A stretch of DNA of 54,956 nt. It comes from Haematobacter missouriensis. Its GTDB lineage: Bacteria; Pseudomonadota; Alphaproteobacteria; Rhodobacterales; Rhodobacteraceae. Made by a program: the position numbers and the translations under genes. Shown here piece by piece: positions 52,316-54,956 of this stretch; position 1 is the stretch's first letter; the number at the start of each line of letters is the position of its first letter. A model generated the notes under the pieces. It saw only the letters and a list, made by a program, of their open reading frames with translations, made no database searches and was not told the origin of the DNA. The stretch lies in assembly GCF_000740775.1 (NCBI RefSeq), contig NZ_JFGS01000028.1:1-54956 (forward strand). The letters run 5' to 3'.

Positions 52316-54811
52316 TCAGGGGGCTGCGAGACGCATCTCGAACAGCGGGCGCCAGCGGCCCTTGCCGTCCTTCATGCCGACTACGGGAAATCCGAAGCCG
52401 AACGGGTCCTGTGACCAGCTTTCATAGATGCCGCCCGCGTGGATCGCATCTTCGGCCGCGCCGTCCTTGTCGGGCCGCTTCTCGCTGTCGTCCATGCGGC
52501 GGATGAGCGTGCCGACCGGCCAGAGCCCGGTGGCGCGCGTGATCCTGACCTGCGGGGGGGTGACGGAGGTGTCCAGCTCCGCACTCGCCCCCAGCGCGGC
52601 GGTGGGAATGAAAGCCGCGTCCTTCCCCGGCTCCTTCACATACCACGAGCGGAGTGCGGTAGGCGCGGGGCTGTAGATCCGGCCCCCGTTCACTGCCACC
52701 ACGTCGATGAGGATATGCCTGCGGTCCTTAGTGAGACGGGCGTTGGCGTAATGGGGATGCACGGCGGCATCCGGGATCTCGCCGATCGTCTGGAGCGCCA
52801 TCACCGCCAGCCGCTGCATGAAGCGCGCACTGCCGTGGTCGAATGTCTCCGGTGGGCCGTAGCGGCCCTGTTCGGGATTGTCGAACTGCGCCGGAGGATG
52901 CGCCCCGCCGCTGTCGCCGATCCGGTAGTCGGAGACAACCGGCCCCAGTGTGAAGCCGTGCTGCTGGGCAAAGGCCGCGCGTGCCGCGCGCATCCCTTCC
53001 CGCCCGTTGACGCGGGTTTCCCGGTCGCTGGCCAACACGCCGAGCGTCCAGCCCGGCTCCAGCTCCCGAGCCAGCGAATGCGCCATGTCGCCGGCGTGAT
53101 CGGGCAGGAACATGGCGGACATGAGCGGGGCAACATTCTTGCCGGTCATCGCCCCCTCGTTCATCAGCCAGTTCCACAGCACCGCAGTGACATCCCGGCC
53201 CCAGAGGTCCAGCTTGTCGGTGATGTCGGCCCATTGCCGGTCGGCCCGAGCGGTTTCGCCCCCGAGCAGCCGCGCCATGGAGGTGCCGCCCACGGCCTCG
53301 TCGATCAGCATGAAGGGGGTACCGGGCTTCAGGCGGCGGAACTGGTTCAGGAAGGCGACGACCCCGTCGCCATCTGCCTGCGGCCCGGCCCCGATCCGGC
53401 CCATGACAGGGCGGCGCGCCGCATCCCCCAGCTCCTCCCGCGATCCCAGTGCAAGAAGCCGGGCCACGGAGCCCGACATGGGCGCATCGGGGTTGAGCCG
53501 CCGGGTCGTATTGTCGAGCGGATATGAAGTCTGGCTCTGCCCCATGACGAGGAACTTGTAGCCCACGCCGAATTCGCTGCGTGCATGGGCGATCACATCG
53601 GGCGCTTCCACCAGCCGCGCATCGGCAAAGAGCCAGCCGGTTTCGCTTTCGGGAAGCGGCAGGCTGCCCGCCCAAAGGTTGCCCTGCGGCGGTTCCATCG
53701 GGGTCCAGTCCTGCACCACCTTTCCCGTCGCGGCCTCGATGACGCGAAGCTCCACCGGGCCGGACGCCTCGCCCGAGAAGGGCACCTCTCGCGCGCGCTC
53801 TCCACGGTGCAGGCCAAAGACCATGCCCGCCGACTTCTGCTCAAGGGTGACGTATTGCGTCTCCGACTGGCGGCGGAGTGTCGAGCCGGGAGTTGGCCCT
53901 TCGGGGCCGGCGGCGGTTTCCACATTGGTGGTGGGTGCCGTGCCTTCTCCCGGAGCGGGGGATAGGCTGGTGGGTGTCCCGTCGAATTCCCGCAGGAAGG
54001 TGAGGTTTGCCGCGGGCAGTACTGCCCGGAACGGCGCGCCGCGGGCGATCCGCGACCAGTCCTCCGGGGCAGGGAGCGGACCCGTGACGATACCGACGGC
54101 GCCGATCTCCCCGTCCCACATAGGGTCACGCCCGGGGTTGGCCGGCTCCCCGAAAGCGGTGAGACTGCCCCAGCCGCCGATGTTGAAGGGGGCAATCTGC
54201 CCACTGTCCGTGACACCGGTTTCCGTCAGGGGCGGCCCGGGATGCCGGTCGCCGGTCCGGGGGGAATACCAGTCGATCTGCCATGTGCCTGTCCCGTCAT
54301 GCCAGAAGACGACAAGGGCCGCATCCTCATCCCAGAGGGCGCTTGCCACCTCCACGGCGCTGCCCCGGCCACCCATCTGATAGGCGGTGAAACGGTCGCG
54401 GAGTTCGGGGACGAAATGTCCGGGATTGCCCAGACCCAGCCGGAAACGGTTCCCGCCCTTGCCGGCATGGCCCATGATCCCTTTCGTCAACCGCCCGTCG
54501 CGCTTGTCGACCGGCAGGCGCAGAAGGGCGAAGATCGCCTGAGGACGCCCCGATCCTGCAAGCGCAATGCCCTGACCGGGCTGAAGCAGCAGGCCGCGCC
54601 CCGCACGGTCGGATGTCCAGTTTCCTTCCGGGAAGCGGACCGATCCGCCGGCGGCACCGGGATCGACAGCAGGAACCGGCGGATAGGGAGATGCGGTAGA
54701 GATCGAAGCCGGCAAGGCTCCGGCAAGGCCCATGAGAAGCGTGAGCGGTGCAAGACCCTGGCGGAAGCGGTGCAGCAGGGCGGAAGGTGTCATGAAGGCG
54801 GAGGGTGTCAT
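52316..54811 (-). CDS. Secreted LamG-like/SGNH-hydrolase family protein, copy 3
   Basis: 831 residues. A signal peptide is visible (LAPLTLLMGLAGALPASIS). The LamG-like domain starts SVRFPEGNWTSDRAGRG; the middle beta domain has SGPVELRVIEAATGKVVQDW; the SGNH part has FLVMGQSQTS (Ser426) and TFDHGSARFM (His659). The candidate Ser falls at residue 424-426 in all three paralogues. The start at 54811 follows AAAGGAG; the first codons contain a short direct duplication (MTPSAF/MTPSAL), so an internal ATG at 54793 is also possible. Exported enzyme or carbohydrate-binding protein of the local polysaccharide, by inference. Confidence 0.72.
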   Translation of the reverse strand: MTPSAFMTPSALLHRFRQGLAPLTLLMGLAGALPASISTASPYPPVPAVDPGAAGGSVRFPEGNWTSDRAGRGLLLQPGQGIALAGSGRPQAIFALLRLPVDKRDGRLTKGIMGHAGKGGNRFRLGLGNPGHFVPELRDRFTAYQMGGRGSAVEVASALWDEDAALVVFWHDGTGTWQIDWYSPRTGDRHPGPPLTETGVTDSGQIAPFNIGGWGSLTAFGEPANPGRDPMWDGEIGAVGIVTGPLPAPEDWSRIARGAPFRAVLPAANLTFLREFDGTPTSLSPAPGEGTAPTTNVETAAGPEGPTPGSTLRRQSETQYVTLEQKSAGMVFGLHRGERAREVPFSGEASGPVELRVIEAATGKVVQDWTPMEPPQGNLWAGSLPLPESETGWLFADARLVEAPDVIAHARSEFGVGYKFLVMGQSQTSYPLDNTTRRLNPDAPMSGSVARLLALGSREELGDAARRPVMGRIGAGPQADGDGVVAFLNQFRRLKPGTPFMLIDEAVGGTSMARLLGGETARADRQWADITDKLDLWGRDVTAVLWNWLMNEGAMTGKNVAPLMSAMFLPDHAGDMAHSLARELEPGWTLGVLASDRETRVNGREGMRAARAAFAQQHGFTLGPVVSDYRIGDSGGAHPPAQFDNPEQGRYGPPETFDHGSARFMQRLAVMALQTIGEIPDAAVHPHYANARLTKDRRHILIDVVAVNGGRIYSPAPTALRSWYVKEPGKDAAFIPTAALGASAELDTSVTPPQVRITRATGLWPVGTLIRRMDDSEKRPDKDGAAEDAIHAGGIYESWSQDPFGFGFPVVGMKDGKGRWRPLFEMRLAAP

Positions 54812-54908
54812 GGAAAACAGGCTCCTTTCCCGGCCTTTATGACGTAGCCTCACTCGCTTTCAAGGCGAATGAGGCCATGCGTTTCGCCTATGGCGAAAAC
54901 GTGCGATG

Positions 54909-54956
54909 TCAGAGCAGCAGATGCGCCTCCGCGCCCAGTATGTCGGCGAGTTCGGT
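54909..54956 (-). CDS. C-terminal end of a gene continuing beyond the window
   Basis: Fifteen codons are readable (TELADILGAEAHLLL, then TGA at 54909-54911). Composition is protein-like and the position upstream of copy 3 is plausible, but too little is present for identification. Confidence 0.3.
   Translation of the reverse strand, partial: TELADILGAEAHLLL

Noticed and set aside
1-54956. tRNA, rRNA or riboswitch genes
   Set aside because: No cloverleaf-like or rRNA sequence and no recognisable riboswitch core was noticed on either strand; a covariance-model scan would be needed to be certain.

Overview
The window is GC-rich DNA from an alphaproteobacterium, most likely a member of the Rhodobacteraceae. 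The evidence is codon use, the PF10134-type RepA, a VPLPA-CTERM protein, a pqqABCDE cluster and a type I-C CRISPR repeat. A plasmid-type replication and partition module (repA, parA, parB) in the middle, surrounded by seven identical-core palindromes, shows that this is part of a plasmid or chromid. Most of the rest is a surface-polysaccharide locus, so the closest known parallel is the RepA-type biofilm plasmids of roseobacters.

Layout. 1-2.3 kb: end of a Tn3-family transposon that has cut off the 3' end of an MFS exporter gene, with its divergent LysR regulator. 2.3-5.7 kb: glpD and a divergent GlpR-like regulator, with copies of a 159-bp miniature inverted-repeat element downstream of glpD and between the two genes (third copy at 48.4 kb). 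5.7-7.3 kb: a collapsed type I-C CRISPR-Cas locus in which a deletion joins cas3 to a repeat. 8.0-11.1 kb: pqqABCDE, then a decayed tenA fragment. 12.2-28.0 kb: polysaccharide block 1, with a LamG-like/SGNH-hydrolase protein, a serine hydrolase, an operon of serine-acetyltransferase-like protein, MurA, MurB and OafA-SGNH acyltransferase, a divergent glycosyltransferase, and an operon GT2-wzx-ugd-UDP-GlcA 4-epimerase plus a pssD/pssE pair. 28.5-39.0 kb: the replicon core with parS-like sites, a VPLPA-CTERM protein, a secreted protein of unknown function, and several broken genes. 39.0-54.9 kb: polysaccharide block 2, with an acyl-activation module (SDR, adenylating ligase, carrier protein, hexapeptide acyltransferase), two more copies of the LamG-like/SGNH family, a beta-helix/LamG protein, another acetyltransferase and manC.

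How it may work together. The nucleotide-sugar genes predict GDP-mannose, UDP-glucuronate and UDP-galacturonate. The murA-murB pair predicts a lactyl-ether (muramic-acid-like) sugar. The OafA, hexapeptide and carrier-protein genes predict heavy acylation. The three SGNH paralogues, the beta-helix protein and the serine hydrolase could trim or modify the polymer outside the cell. No polymerase, initiating transferase, Wza or Wzc is visible, so the locus depends on genes elsewhere.

A palindrome of the form CTGC-N3-GC(A/G)G lies about 95-110 bp upstream of three or four of these transcription units and may co-regulate them. The best candidates for something undescribed are the three-paralogue SGNH family, the murA-murB acyltransferase operon, the acyl module, the shared operator and the unusual 18-20 bp partition palindrome. 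All functional statements are inferences from sequence reading; no searches were run.
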